This document shows positions 1 to 12,369 of a DNA stretch of 64,000 nucleotides, piece after piece. The notes under the pieces were generated by a model. That model worked only from the letters and a program-made list of their open reading frames with translations. It had not been told where the DNA came from and ran no database searches. Within the stretch, counting starts at the first letter, position 1; each line of letters begins with the position of its first letter. Source of the DNA: Todiramphus chloris collaris (taxonomy: Eukaryota; Chordata; Aves; Coraciiformes; Alcedinidae); the NCBI GenBank assembly GCA_025345505.1, contig JANVCC010010406.1:17722062-17786061 (forward strand), written 5' to 3'. The position numbers and the translations under genes were made by a program.

Positions 1-2044
1 CTCCAAAGTTTACCCACCTCTCCCTGGGGTTTGCATCAGTCCTAAGAATTTTGTAGCCAAAGGTATATGCTTGCCCTCTTCTGAGGGCAGGATCTATTGT
101 CTTGTAGTGCAGTGGAGAGGCAAGAATTACATACATACACGTTCAGGTTCACTGCCTCACCAAAACATGAGAGAACATATCACAGTTTTCTTTCCCTAAG
201 GCAGAGCAATCCTCACAGATCTCTCCTTCCTAAGTAGAGAAGGTGTTGGGAAGTGGGAGCAGATGGAATGGTATTATTTTTCCACAGCAAGTAGACAGTT
301 CCCATTCTTTTCTTCCCCAGATACAACCTAGCTGGCTGGCAACTGATTTGCTTGTGAATAAAAATTCCTACCTAACACATTTCTTCCTGTATTGTGTCCC
401 ATTAGACAAGATAAAGTGGTTTCACGTATCCACTCTTATTTTGACACCTTTTTCTCACAGATGAAGTTAAGACCTATCACCCCACCCAGGTCCTGGAGAA
501 AATACAACAGTCATGTGATTCTGTTAGCAATATTACTCATCCCAGTGCCTTTGTGATGGAAATTAATCCCTTTAAGAAACATCTTGACATTTTAAACATG
601 ATTTTATACTTTTAGTACATGTCAACAAGTCTTCTAAATACCAAATCTGATTAAAAATAATATAATGAGAAACAAAAAGGGTGAATATGGAAAAATGCAA
701 TTAAGTGTGTGTTAGATGCTAAAAAGCAGCAGGGAAGTGACAGAGGGAGGAATAATCAGAGACCATTTTAAGAAATTATATTGCTTTGTCATATTAGTAA
801 AATTCGTACATTTGAGAAGGAAAAAAAATGACTTTATTGTTGGTTTTAAATCTTCTGTAAAGCAAAATGAAGTAGAAAGATCTGCCCCTAAAAGTGCATA
901 TAACACAATTGGAGGGAAATTCCTCTGAAGCTGTATAATATATTGTGTAAAGAAACATCCTCTAGTGTTCCTGGGATGAAGAAACATCCCAAACATACAA
1001 TCAGGATCTAATTTGCAGATAAGCAGTGATAGGAGATGAGTCTGGCAGTTGTATAGCAGGTAAATAAATATTTCAACAGTTTTGTACAGTGAGCAATTTT
1101 ACTTAATCAACTAACAAGACTATTTGAGAAATTAATATAACCTGACAAAGCAGAACATGAGTTCTTTGGCACATATACTATCTGATATGGGAGCAAAGAA
1201 GTCTTGATTGGGATTAAGCAACATATCATGGAAAGTCTGTGAGGACCAGTGGGCATGCTGAGAAACAAGTATGACACTGCTGCATTCCATTCAGGGGGCA
1301 TACAAGTCAAGCAGGCATTAAAAGCCAAGATAATGCAGTCTACTGACTACTTTGAGCCTGAATCAGTGTTCCAGGAACTCTGGGTATCTCTTCATGAAAT
1401 TTTGCTTCAGAAACAGGTCTTAATCCAGTTAGCGTATGACCGGCTATCCCTCTTTCATCTAATAAAGTATTCCTGATAACATTTTTTCAAGTCCCTTCCA
1501 CTCTAAGATGCTGTAGAAAGTTTATTGATAATTGTTATTCAGGACTTAGAAAAGCTTGGCTTGGTTTTCCTTTTTCCTGTGTTGCCTTCACTGCCTTATC
1601 TCCACAGCCACTGGGAGATTTTCTATTGAATGATCAAGTATTTCTTCTTTTAAAAATAGATTCTATTTGATAGATGTGGAGATCATAATTATGACCCTTC
1701 CTTGTGAAGGTTTCTAAGGTAAAACTCCTGGTAGAATGGTTTAGGACATAGTAAATCAAACCTGAAAATGCTGCAGTAAATAGAATTTAGGCAGAGATAC
1801 TATAGATATAATTAAATGGTATGAGTACTAACACTTGAGTCTAGTTACATTAAAATTTGAAACTAAAAAAAGTGCCATTTCTCCATATGAAGATGTTTTT
1901 GAGGCAGGAGTAATTTTTGTAGATTTTTCAGAAGCTATATTTATAGGATGAACCAATACAACAAAACAAAGAACTTTTCCACAAGAATGCAACTATCTCA
2001 AAGAAACTGCTAACACAGGGTAGTGTTTGTTCTTGAAATAACAG
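1..2044. other. AT-rich non-coding stretch, no gene seen
   Basis: No reading frame here looks like protein or has paired splice signals. The 75-codon frame at 1249-1476 runs into an AATAAA-like motif near 1464, but overlaps an equally open frame on the other strand, so I treat both as chance. This would be intron if the exon candidate at 2045 is real. Confidence 0.6.
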
Positions 2045-2227
2045 GAAAGGTTAACTTAAACACACCTAATGAGAAACAACTGTTGGATGAGCTGGGCATT
2101 TACCTGACAAAGGGATATGTGGGAATTCAGATCATATCCACCTCCTCAAAAGCCCAGTTGCATGTCTGCATCACAAGCAGTGGACAATTTCCAAAACAGT
2201 TCAACTGGGATGTGAATCTGGAAAATG
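2045..2227 (+). CDS. Candidate internal coding exon, unidentified protein
   Basis: The stretch is open for 61 codons and is flanked by an acceptor (AACAG before 2045) and a good donor (GTGAGG from 2228). Both boundaries fall after codon position 1, giving a symmetric phase 1-1 exon of 183 bp, a pattern common for modules of extracellular proteins. The peptide looks like real protein: mixed charged and hydrophobic residues, a DELGIYLTKGYVGIQIIS segment suggesting a helix then a strand, one cysteine (HVCIT), and an end near FNWDVNLENG. Codon choice favours CTG and GTG, unlike the AT-rich flanks. I do not recognise the family. The polypyrimidine tract is only moderate. The frame stays open into the intron for a few codons. 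What I see is the open frame and splice signals; that it is an exon is inference. Confidence 0.55.
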
Positions 2228-3979
2228 GTGAGGGGTTCAGGAAGTAAATTTAATTTCTGGGAAAGAGGCAAGTGAGTTTGTGTATTCTTTTTTAATGATC
2301 GTTATTTCAGAGACTTTGTTGACTGAGTTATTAAAATCATGTGTCATTTTTAAAGTGTAAAAATATACATATATTAATATGGAAAAGTTACCAACTAACA
2401 ACCTGCCAATATTTGTTCCTGTTGAAATAACTGACAAAACTCCAATATGCACAAACTTTATTCTAACATTTTGCCAAGCAATTCTTGATAAAAATTAATA
2501 TGAAAAGCACACTCCATTGCATTACTATAAACTATAACCACAAATTGGAATTACTTTCTTAAGGTCATGTTCTAACAGCTTTATTTAGGTGGGATATTTT
2601 ATTAAGAATTATAGTCATCACCTAGTTCTTGTAAAGTCTGTCATAATTTTTAAAAACTTTGCAGACAATGGTTTCCAAGCTCTGGCTAAATCACTCTTTA
2701 TATTCAAATGTCACCACCATACTTCTAAGGGTTTATAGTGGGGTAAAATCTCTGCAAATTGTATATGTGTGCACACATGCATGAAGTCAGGAGTACAGCT
2801 TGTGCTTTAGAAAATGTCCTACGGCTTTTAGTTTTTGCATAAGATTCCACAACAATAGCAGCTCCTGGAATTGCAAGGAGTAACAGGTTACAGTTTACTG
2901 AAAGTAAGAGTTACACTGTTAAATCATACTTGTAAAACTTCCCATGCAAACAGTTGTGAAATCGTCTTTAATCACCTTTCCTTTACTTTACAATGGGTTG
3001 CAATGCAAAGTTATTTAATACCATGTTATTTATATGCTATTTCTCATAGGAACCTGTAAAAATCCTTGAGCTATATAAATGGTGACCAAATAGGGAGTAG
3101 AAAACGTAGGAGCCAAGTAATAGTACAATTAGCACTGGTAGCCTTAATTGCTGAAATTATTCCCTAGTTGTGGCTTGCAAGCAGTAACTGATAATGTTTT
3201 AAAAAGCAAAATGTGAAACTAATTTTACTGATGTATTTGAATAATTAGATAAATGCAAAACTCTGTGAATTCAAGAGTGTGTAGCAAACAACTGTTCAGA
3301 CAAGTTCACCTAAAATTTCTGTTTAAAGAAATCCTGTGTTTCAACCTGCTGGTGCAATGTGATTTGATTTCCATTCATCTGCTCCAACATCAACTTAATC
3401 ACTGCAACAACAACAAAAGGTCTCAAACAGGAATCCTAAATATCCATAAATGCATGTCAATGCACTTTTATAAAGACATCAGATCTCTTTGAGGAAATTG
3501 CAGATTTGACCCTGAACATAGAAAAGCAGACAACATATAATTCACACTACTTTGGTCATAAGATGAATCTCTGTACTTTTAAGTGCTGGGCTGATATAAT
3601 AAATGAGACCAAATATGAATCATACAAACTGTTATTTCACATTAAACATGATGTGTCCTTCATCAACAGTAAACTAGTTAGTCTATGCAAGTTCAGTCAG
3701 AAACTGGTGGAATACAGAGTAGATAGTCCAGTCTGCTCTGTATTTCCTACAGAGTATTTCCTTTAGCTGAAAAAAAAATTAAAATTATATCGCCAAGAGA
3801 AGATTACATCTGCCAGACTTTTGTAAGCACCAAGCAGTAGAAATTCTTTAAATTGTCCTATAGGCAAAGGATAGAACCAGATGGGTACATAAAAGCATGT
3901 CTTTAACCTACAAAGAGTTAAAATAACCTACAGACTACAGATTAAGCTACAGTTTAGTCTACAGCTCACAGTTTAAGGA
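2228..3979. other. AT-rich non-coding stretch, no gene seen
   Basis: Short frames at 2871-3059, 3253-3492 and 3506-3766 have no splice context or recognisable protein character. No repeat family was recognised. Confidence 0.55.
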
Positions 3980-4400
3980 GTAACATCAGGAGAGGTCCCC
4001 AGATTTGGGCCCAGAGTGAGATTTCAGCTAAGCATAACATTTCAGCCAGTGATGTGGAGTCCAGGCTTAGAATAGGCTCGACCATTCTAAGGAATAGTCT
4101 ACATAAACTACACCAGGAATGGGATCAGACTGAGGATTCCAGGCAACAATTAACAGAGAGAGATGAAAACAGGTGTGATTCAGGTGTGGGTTTGTTCAAT
4201 ATAGATTCATGGCTAAGTCTGCAACCAGATGGACAGAAAATAGGGGAGTTTGCATGTGAAACTAAAAGCCAGTACTAGGAGTTAGCATATGAAGTTCACT
4301 TGCTCCGGTAGAAGAGGAATTGAAAATGCTGTGGTCCACCTAACTGTTACTGATCTGGTGAGCTAGGCTTGGGTTAGTCTGGTACCTCGAGGATGTCCCT
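3980..4400. repeat. Possible old unclassified interspersed repeat
   Basis: This patch is richer in G, C and purine-rich words (such as GGAGAGGTCCCCAGATTTGG near 3990) than its flanks, which is how decayed mobile elements often look in bird introns. No TG...CA ends, target duplication, poly(A) or CR1-like 3' end was found, so the call rests on composition only. The 74-codon frame at 4054-4278 inside it does not look like protein. Confidence 0.2.
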
Positions 4401-7400
4401 GGCTGGATTTTACAGTCTTTATCAAAAGGGATACTGTTATACTTTCAGCATTCATAATGATCTCGACCACAAATCTGTGTGCAGAAAATGTGAAACAACT
4501 ACAAATCAGACTCTGCATTGTAGGACTCTGCTTACTGATCTTAAACTGATACACAGGCCACGCTTACCCTAACCATATAAAGAATTATTCTAATTTCTAA
4601 CTCATTCTTTTTAAAATGAAAGGCAGTTAAAAAGAAAAATTAGATAGATTAGATATACCAGGCAATCTAATAGACAAAATAGCAAGATTCACAACCACTG
4701 ATGGTTTTGATATTGGTTGTTGTCCTTGTCTGTCATGGGGCATTAGCAATCTTACTTGCCTGGTGGTAGAGACTTAATATGTATCTTGGTGAATAGCCAT
4801 CAAATTGTTGCCTATGAGCAGTCTGAAAATTAAAAAAAAAAATAAAAATCCAGAAGCAGAAGGTCCTTTGAGCCTTTCTCCACAAGTTTCTGGCATATCT
4901 GCATCTCATCCTTTACCTTCTATGATCTACCTCAGAGAACCTGCCATTTCTGTGTCTCCTGGAGGGCACATCTTTACATAGCTTCAATTTCTTTTCCTTT
5001 CCTTACCTGCATTTCATTATTTTTGAAAAAACCAAAATATTTCTGATTTGCCATGAAGCTCTGCTTGCATACATTTCCCATTTCCTCAAAGCAGAACTCT
5101 GTTTTCATAGGTAAATAAACATACCATTAAAATTAGGGCACCATTTTGTTGAGGGCATGGAAAGGGAAGGCGGGGTCAGGGGAAAAAGTGCCAAAAGCTG
5201 TTTTTTTGTGTTGAGCAAATGTGTGGGAAACCAGTGTTTGCTTCAGGGCAGAATTTGTTTCAAAAGAAGAACATGGTATTTGTCATCAAAGACTGGGGGA
5301 TTTGCAAATCTTCAAAGTGTTATGGAGGCTGACAATAAGAAAAAGTATGGGTAGCTATAGAGAAAGAAAGTTCCTACAGACATACAATCGGTAAAGTGTG
5401 AGTGAAACACAAGAAACACAGCGCAGGCAGAAAGTGACAAAACAGATTCCACTGAGGAGTACGCAGCTCTTCTCTCTCAGTGGAGCTGAAGCCACATGGG
5501 ATGGGAAGGAGAGGAGTAACACACTAATGAGGCTGAGCTAGGGTGATATCCACTCAGAAAGACAGGCATTTTTATTTCTGAAGCAGCCACTAACTACTAG
5601 CTTACCTATTTGGGAAGTAAGATCTATGGAGTGACTTTGTGAAGGGTTAGATCAATGCAAAATCTTAGGCCACCCTGAAATTAATAGAAGTTTTCTTTGT
5701 TCTTTTCCACAAGACCAAAATCTCACTTTAGTGTAATGAAAAAGTCCTCTCTCAGTCTAGAATCTATGATTTTTTTTCTATTCCAGTTGTGGTTTTGGCA
5801 CAATTCTTGCTTTGTGTTTTGGCTGGAAATGATTTTTTATTTGCCAGCTGCATTGCAGCTATTGCTACTGTAGCTGTATACCTTTCCTGATGCTCTATTT
5901 GGAGACCTTTTTTCTATCAAAGCTTTTCCCTGGACTAATCTATTGCTTATCTCTCATGGAGGCATCTAGAACAGTGTTTCCCTAGTGGACTGTTTTCTTC
6001 ATAACTAGGAGCAAATTGTGAAGCATTCTGTGTGTCTAACTTGCCTCTGGTGGAAAGGTGAGTAGAAGATAAGCCTTCACCCATTCCAGTCCTCTCAGAT
6101 GGATTTGGCTTCAGGCTATATAACTTCATTATGTAATTTAGCTTTTAGCAATAATTTCAATTTGGATGAAGTTCACATTTTTCATGAGTTATTAGCTAAC
6201 TTCAAAAGCAATAGCTTCTCAGCCCCATGAAGACATAAGGACTGATACAAAATTACAGAAGCTATCACAGAGAAGACAAGGTATTTAACAACAGGCACCT
6301 CCTAAAATTTTTTTTTACATCATTGTTCTTCAGTGAGAGGATCTTGACACTGAGTGAGTAATTCCCAGCCAGTAAGTCCTTAGGAACAGATTATCATCCT
6401 TCAAATGGGGTAGACTGTGGAAGGAGTTAACAGTAAACATCACAGAATTGTTCCATTAGGGAATTACTGTAAATACTGAGGACTTCTTTCATTACTTTCC
6501 TTCCTGTAGTTACTATGTTTTTCAAGGGAGCAGTTTGTCAACTCTGAAACTTTAGCCTTTATTTCTAGATATAAATCAAAGAACCATCCCCTGATGTTGA
6601 CAGTTTCTGCATAAAATCTGATTCTTTCAAGTTTTTAAGTGGTCCAGGGTATGAAATTTAAGAAATTGCAGAACACATAAATCTAAGGCTTTTATATTTA
6701 AGTCAATGATTTGCTTTTAACGTAATGCAGACAGGATACTGAGGTGACAAGGTTGAGGGTGAAGGTAGCAAAGCTATAGTAAAAATTATTGGCATTATTC
6801 CCTTCAGCTTCTTCAGCTTGCCTAAGACAGTAATGCAGAGACACGTATGGCTAGAATGATAGAAACACTTTTTAAAAACTTATTTAAAAGATCAGAGATC
6901 ATTCAGATATAAATTATAATTGTGCATGGATTTGCAACTGCAGTATCAATGTTGTGATGTAGTTTTATTAAATAAGACACAGAATTTGCCTGTTGCAGAG
7001 TCCAGCAACTTCTCTGTTTGAGTCTTCACCACAGTGCTAACAAGGATTATGGGTCAGCATGGACTTTCAGCAAGTTGTCTCCCCATTGATGCCACTTTCC
7101 CAAATGGGAACCCACTGCACTGGGAGAATGGCATACATCCTTTCAGGTAGACTGTGACCCTAAAATTTTAGTGTCACTAGAGACATTAAGAGAGATGGAG
7201 TTGACTTTCAGCAGTGATGCTGGAGTTTGCTGGCATATGCATAGTCAGGAAGAATTTTATTGCTAATATCTCACTTTTCATTTTACCTGAACTTCTGACT
7301 ATTTATTAACAGTTGCATATTCATTACATAAATATGGTGGCTCTGTTCTCTGTATTTTGTTTTTTTCTTATTGACTGAAATCTAGCAATGCAACCTTGGA

Positions 7401-7504
7401 TCAATCTAACAACACTTCAGTAGCTTTTGGGAAAACGAGTGATTTCATGGATACTACATGTGTGATAATATAAAAAAAAAAAACCTAAAAACTTAAAATC
7501 TTAC
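4401..7504. other. AT-rich non-coding stretch, no gene seen
   Basis: No convincing frame, RNA gene or repeat. If the minus-strand exon candidate at 7505-7676 is real, the next exon of that gene should lie at lower coordinates. I looked for a minus-strand segment encoding the HTWPE-like active-site motif of AdoMet decarboxylases and did not see one. Confidence 0.5.
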
Positions 7505-7676
7505 CACCTGAGCACAGTGTGGAAACACAGATACTTTGCTGGAATAATCCATTCATGCAAATAAACAGGAATTTATCTGTGTAAGTTCTTTCATCAATAT
7601 CTGCTGGATTGCATTCATATAAGTCAATATGACAGCCACCAAAGGCTTGCCAGAGTCTTGTCATGGCCTTCCTCAC
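7505..7676 (-). CDS. Candidate coding exon, weakly AdoMet-decarboxylase-like
   Basis: On the minus strand the frame is open for 57 codons. It is preceded by an acceptor-like CAGTAG at 7682-7677 and ends at a strong donor, GTAAGA, at 7504-7499 (phase 0 to phase 1). The peptide starts VRKAMTRLWQAFGGCHIDLY and continues ECNPADIDERTYTDKFLF. The core GGCHIDLYECNPADIDE resembles the N-terminal strand-loop of prokaryotic-type S-adenosylmethionine decarboxylase (PF02675), where a G.H....Y.CD...LD pattern is common. That is a resemblance from memory, over about 20 residues, without the catalytic Ser or HTWPE segment. The upstream pyrimidine tract is poor and there is a TAG just before the acceptor, so it may be a pseudo-exon or a decayed copy. 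Confidence 0.32.
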
Positions 7677-8665
7677 CTACTGTAGATGGTTCGAGGCCAA
7701 ACCCTGATGAGATCTGAGCTGCAGGTGGGGGACAGGCACCATAGTTGTGTCAAGGGTTGACCCCACATCCAGTCACCATCATCCTGGCTCCACAACCATG
7801 ACAGGGTCTGAACACTCAGCTGTGTCCCATAGTGCTTGTCTGCCAGGGAATTTGCCCCAAAAAGGGCCAGGACACAGTGGCAGGTCACAGCCCTGTAGGC
7901 TTCCATAACCCACTGTACCCAGGACAACCTCTGCCCCGCAGTTCCCCACACCCTTTAATGAGGATCCAATGAAGGATACAGGGTTTTACGAGTCAGGTGA
8001 GTCTAGTTTACAATGTTGTGTAATGTCTGGCCTTCATGACAGACATTAGCCCATACTCAGAAGTAATTTTCTGTCCCTCCAGGATGATCTAGTTGGGTGT
8101 CCCCCCAGGTGAAGGGCAGTGGCCCCTGCCCCAAGCCCTGGGTTTTCAGTTCACTGCTCTGAAGCAGCATTTTGGAAATAGCAATCCCACAGCCATGGCT
8201 GAGACTCCCCTGCTGGAGGTCCAGAATTACAGCCAATCTGCCACTGACAGCACCATCTGGTTCAGGGAGCTGGCTGTGGGAACTGTCTGGAAGGAAGTCT
8301 CTGTAGGTCACTATATACTAGGGTTAACTGAGGCCCTCAATCATGAGAGTGGAGCCATGTAGAGCATGGGATGGCTCTTGGACCTGGCTCTCACTTTGAA
8401 CAGATGACTGATGGCACTCAAGAGAGAACACTAGAGCCCTTGGGGAACCTCAGCCACACATTCATACTTACCAGCTGCAGAAAAGAAGCCCATGGTGGTG
8501 GGCACCACTCAATCCCACCCCACATCCCAAGAGTGAGGATGCAGGTGGGAGGAAGGATCATGCTTTTGCTGTGGTGAGAAAGGTTACTGGCTTAAACAGC
8601 CTCCATGCTGAGATCAGTGCAAAGGTAGTGCAATAAGGACACACCCTGACAATAGAGTACTCCTT
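7677..8665. repeat. GC-richer island, left part; unclassified, possibly retroviral remnant
   Basis: GC content is clearly above the surroundings, with many CCTG/CAGG words, and both strands carry 60-90-codon open frames (7673-7951 and 8057-8311 on minus, 8093-8362 and 8371-8577 on plus). None shows a motif I recognise. A segment near 7746 (TGTGTCAAGGGTTGACC) resembles the terminal words of bird LTRs such as the one at 24758-25237 read in reverse, which hints at an old retroviral element, but no duplicated target site was found. A decayed processed gene copy is the main alternative. Confidence 0.35.
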
Positions 8666-9145
8666 GTCACAGAATCATAGAAATGTTTAGGTTGAAAAAG
8701 ACCTTTAAGATCCTTGAGCCCAACTGTTAACATAGCTCTGCCAACTCCACTTGTAAAACATGTCTACACATCCCTGAGATAACTCCAGGGATGGTCACTC
8801 AACCACTTCCATGGGCAGCCTGTTCCAATAATTGGTATCACTTTTGGTGAAGAAATTTTTCATAATGTCCGATTTTAACCTCCTCTGGAACAACTTGAGG
8901 TCATTTCCTTTTGTTCTAGTGATAGTTACTTGGGAGTAGACACTGACCCCCAACTTACTACAACCTCCTTTCAGGTGGTTGTAGAAAGCAATAAGGTCTC
9001 CCCTCAGCCTCCTCTTCTCTAGACTAAACAACCCCAGTTTCCGCAGCCACTCCTCATAAGACTTGTTCTCTAGACCTTTCACCAGCTTTGTTGCCCTTCT
9101 TTGGACACACCATACTCTTAGGGTGGGTGCATTGTCCAATCCACT
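8666..9145 (-). mobile_element. CR1 LINE 3' fragment
   Basis: Reading the minus strand ends in a typical CR1 3' end: the + strand starts GTCACAGAATCATAGAAATG followed by the TTGAAAAAGACCTTTAAGAT block, then the complement of the [20 protein letters not shown] region of the CR1 polymerase C-terminus. It is 5'-truncated, as CR1 copies usually are. It lies inside a GC-richer island that continues on both sides, so it probably inserted into that older sequence. The minus-strand frame at 8795-9139 is a remnant of the reverse-transcriptase ORF, not a gene. Confidence 0.9.
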
Positions 9146-9480
9146 GTGACAATACTTTTCTTGCCTCTGAGTTTGTCCAGAATGCCCAGGTGCCTACTTG
9201 ACCCCAGACCACCTCAACCATGTTCATTGTTATGTATGGGTTTTGTGGAGATGGTCACCTTACAGTAACCATGGGACCAGGACAGTTTTAGACTCCTGGG
9301 TACCCTCTTCTATCCTGTCATCCTCAGGCTGTCTTAGCTGCAGAAAGACAACATTTTTGATGACCACTGGTTGAGGTCCTTGTGGCTGTTGTCACCCTCA
9401 GCTCCAACTTCCTCTTCCCTTATGGTGACATCTCTGTCTTGCTGATTCCTGACTCAGAAGTATTTCTTTGACTTTAGAGT
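9146..9480. repeat. GC-richer island, right part; unclassified
   Basis: Composition matches the stretch left of the CR1 (short GACC, CAGG and CTCCAACTTCC words) and falls back to AT-rich DNA after about 9480. It is probably the other half of the same older element. No gene was recognised in it. Confidence 0.3.
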
Positions 9481-11707
9481 TTTGGATTTAAAACTCATAC
9501 AGCGGAAAGAGCAAATAAAATTAGATGATTGTCCCCTCAGTATCATTCATTAAATAAGCTAGTGGGTTTTGTCCTCTTCCCAAAGAATGACTGTCTTGTC
9601 ATGAAATCACAACTTTTAAATGCCAGTTGTCTCAACAGTCTTATTATTACGAATGGCAGAGCTGAAAGACCTTAGAGAGTGAAGTGCCATTTCACTGTAA
9701 GTGATTCATAAAACCTGAACTCCATAAAAGACATGAGAGTGTTCTGGCATTGTAGCATCCTTGCTACACCCACTCTGCATATGTGAGAGACTGGCAGTCT
9801 CCAAGTTCTTCGGTTTCCGATTTCTTCAAAGAATGAGAGATGTTTTAAAAGATGTGATAGTGCAAATTTATCTTTATTTCTCTCTACCCAGTAGCTTTGT
9901 GGGCTATCACTAAGGTGACAGAGCTTATACACCTATTCTCACCCTCTATCCAAAGGTCAGCATATAGTTTTTCTCTATTTTTAATATTGCATGATGACCA
10001 CAGCATGACTTAGCCTTTGCCCAGCATGTGCATACTATCTGAATGCAATGCTTCATTGCCTTGGCAATAAAGAATAAAAATGCAGAATTTTTGAATTGAG
10101 TAATATGAACCTGTATATATAACCCAACAGGTATATCTCAGAATGTTTCAGTGCTTTTTCTCAGGTAACATTATTATTCAATCAAATGAGAACTTAATGG
10201 TCATCCTTCTTGAATCTCATCAGTTCAATGAAGTCTATTTTTCCATGATGGGAGGGATTTTTTCACCTATTACCATGAAGTTACGTATTTCCTTCAACAC
10301 ACCCTCAGTTTCTGTTATTAACATATACTCTCTGGAAGTAATTTTCTTTTCAAAACTGCTAGTGCCAATTCTATATGATGCTTCCTTCATGGCATGCCCA
10401 GACCTGCAAGACATTGCACTACAATCACCTAGAAGGAAACTTGCACATGGTATACACATAGCTGGCATTGTTTGCTTTATAAACACTAGACTGCAGATAA
10501 AAAGGATGGCAAACTGTCTGTGACATACAAAATAGGTAGGAAAATAACAGCACAAATCTTCAGTTGTCATGCATGTCTGTGGAAACTCCAGATTAAATCT
10601 GACCCAGTTTATGTAATTAATAGCAAACTAACTAAGTGCAGGTGGTTAATATTCCTATACTTCACAAATACACATAAATAATTCTGGTTTTTATGTTATG
10701 AAATCCTGGGTAAAAAAACTTAATGAGATCTAGTCTTAAATTGTGGTTGAATAGAATTTATCTTCAGAGACTTGTGTGCTGTTTGGTTTCTGCTGAAAAA
10801 AATGTGATTGAAACTGATTTGGACAGTTTTTTTAGCTACAGAAAAGCCAAAAACATTTTATTCTGGACAGATTTTGGATATGGTACCATTATTTTTTTCC
10901 CTCTGTCCAGAAAAAAAGCTTCATTAAGAAGTGAAAGTTGTTACAGGATCTTAACAAAGAGCACAATCAATAGCTGAAGTTTAATGATTCATGTATTTAG
11001 TAGGACAAATAAATTAATGTAATGAGCAAATTAATTTCTTTTTTCAACTTTTTTCTTTATACATAGCTGTTATAGCAAGTAAAAGTCCAAATCCACCCCA
11101 GATCCTTTTTGATGATTGCTATTTGCTAATTCATTTGATACTAACAGTTATAAACAGATCTCTTTAGCTGGAAATACGTTTACACTTTAAGCTAAGTATC
11201 AATGCTAAGATTTTTTTTTCTAACAAAATCATAAAATTCATGCTCTCATAATAAAGAAATTTATGGTACTGTCCATTGACATTACATTCTGAGAGCCTGA
11301 TCCAACTCCTGTGTAACCCTGCAAGAATGTCTTTATTGACTGCACTGAAGTACAAAACTACTGCAATACCAGATCCAAACACCCTTAAGCTTTGAAAAAG
11401 GTTGGAACTTTATCCGAATTTTTGACACAAATCCATCTGCAGTTAAACTACAAAGTACAGACTTGGTTTCATCTTAGACTGCAATGTGTACTCTAATTAT
11501 GCAAAATTTTAGCAAAGAAAATTCGGCTCCTAATGACATGTAAGGAGCTGTTAGTATGCCAATAAAAATACTGCTTTATTTTCATTGGCAACTTCTTTTA
11601 GAAAACCTATTGATACGTTTTGACATCAGGGGATGTTTCATTCAAAATTATTTCATTATTTATAATACTATTAAAATACACATTGACTATTTTAGGTGGT
11701 TTTATTA
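9481..11707. other. AT-rich non-coding stretch, no gene seen
   Basis: The 126-codon + frame at 10143-10523 overlaps an equally open minus-strand frame (10235-10570). Neither has coherent composition or splice signals, so both look like chance. Confidence 0.55.
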
Positions 11708-11812
11708 AGGAAAATCAAAACAAAACAAAACAAAACAAAACAAACAAAAACCAACCAAACAAAAAACAAAACCAAACCAAAAAACACCAAACACGTAAAA
11801 AAAATAATTGTA
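11708..11812. repeat. (AAAAC)n-derived A/C low-complexity tract
   Basis: Five or more AAAAC units are followed by degenerate AAAC, AACC and CCAAA words on the + strand. The lysine/glutamine/asparagine-rich and phenylalanine-rich frames across it are artefacts of composition. Confidence 0.9.
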
Positions 11813-11916
11813 GTCTAGTACTACTACAAAAAAATAACTGTGAAATCTGTTTTCTTCAGTAACTGTGTTATGTCCAGGTTCCCATTTGCATATATTAGTA
11901 ACAATAAGCAATGTTT

Positions 11917-12281
11917 TGTTGAAGATTAGACTAAGGGGAGACCTTACTGCTCTCTACAACTACCTGAAAGGAGGTTTTAGTGAGATGGGTGTTGGTCTCT
12001 TCTCCTAATTAACTAGTGATAGGATGAGAGAAAATGGGCTTAACTTGTGCCAGAGGAGGTTTAGATTGGATATTAGGAAAAGTTTCTATACTGAAAGAGT
12101 GGTGAGGCATTGGAACAGGCTACCCAGGGAGGTGGTGGAGTCACCATCCCTGTAGGTGGTCAAAAAACATGTAAACATGGCATTTCAGTACATGGTTTAG
12201 TGATCACGGTGGTGTTGGGTTGACAGTTGGACTTTTGATCTTTCTGGATGCTTGGTCATTTCCAGCTTTAATGATTCTATG
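11917..12281 (+). mobile_element. CR1 LINE 3' fragment
   Basis: It contains the degenerate CR1 blocks GGGGAGACCTTACTGCTCTC, CTACCTGAAAGGAGG, AGAGGAGGTTTAGATTGGAT and GGAACAGGCTACCCAGGGAG. It ends TTTCCAGCTTTAATGATTCT, matching the usual 3' terminus. The order and spacing are those of the last part of the element. It is 5'-truncated and noticeably diverged, so probably old. Confidence 0.9.
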
Positions 12282-12369
12282 TTTTTTATGGGTTTTGTCT
12301 TCCACCAGCCATGCAGAATCACGAAACTTAAGAAAAAGAGGCTTTAGATGCAATTTTCTCCTTTCTGAT

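Noticed and set aside
10143..10570. 126- and 111-codon frames on opposite strands
   Set aside because: Background composition, mutual overlap and no splice signals.
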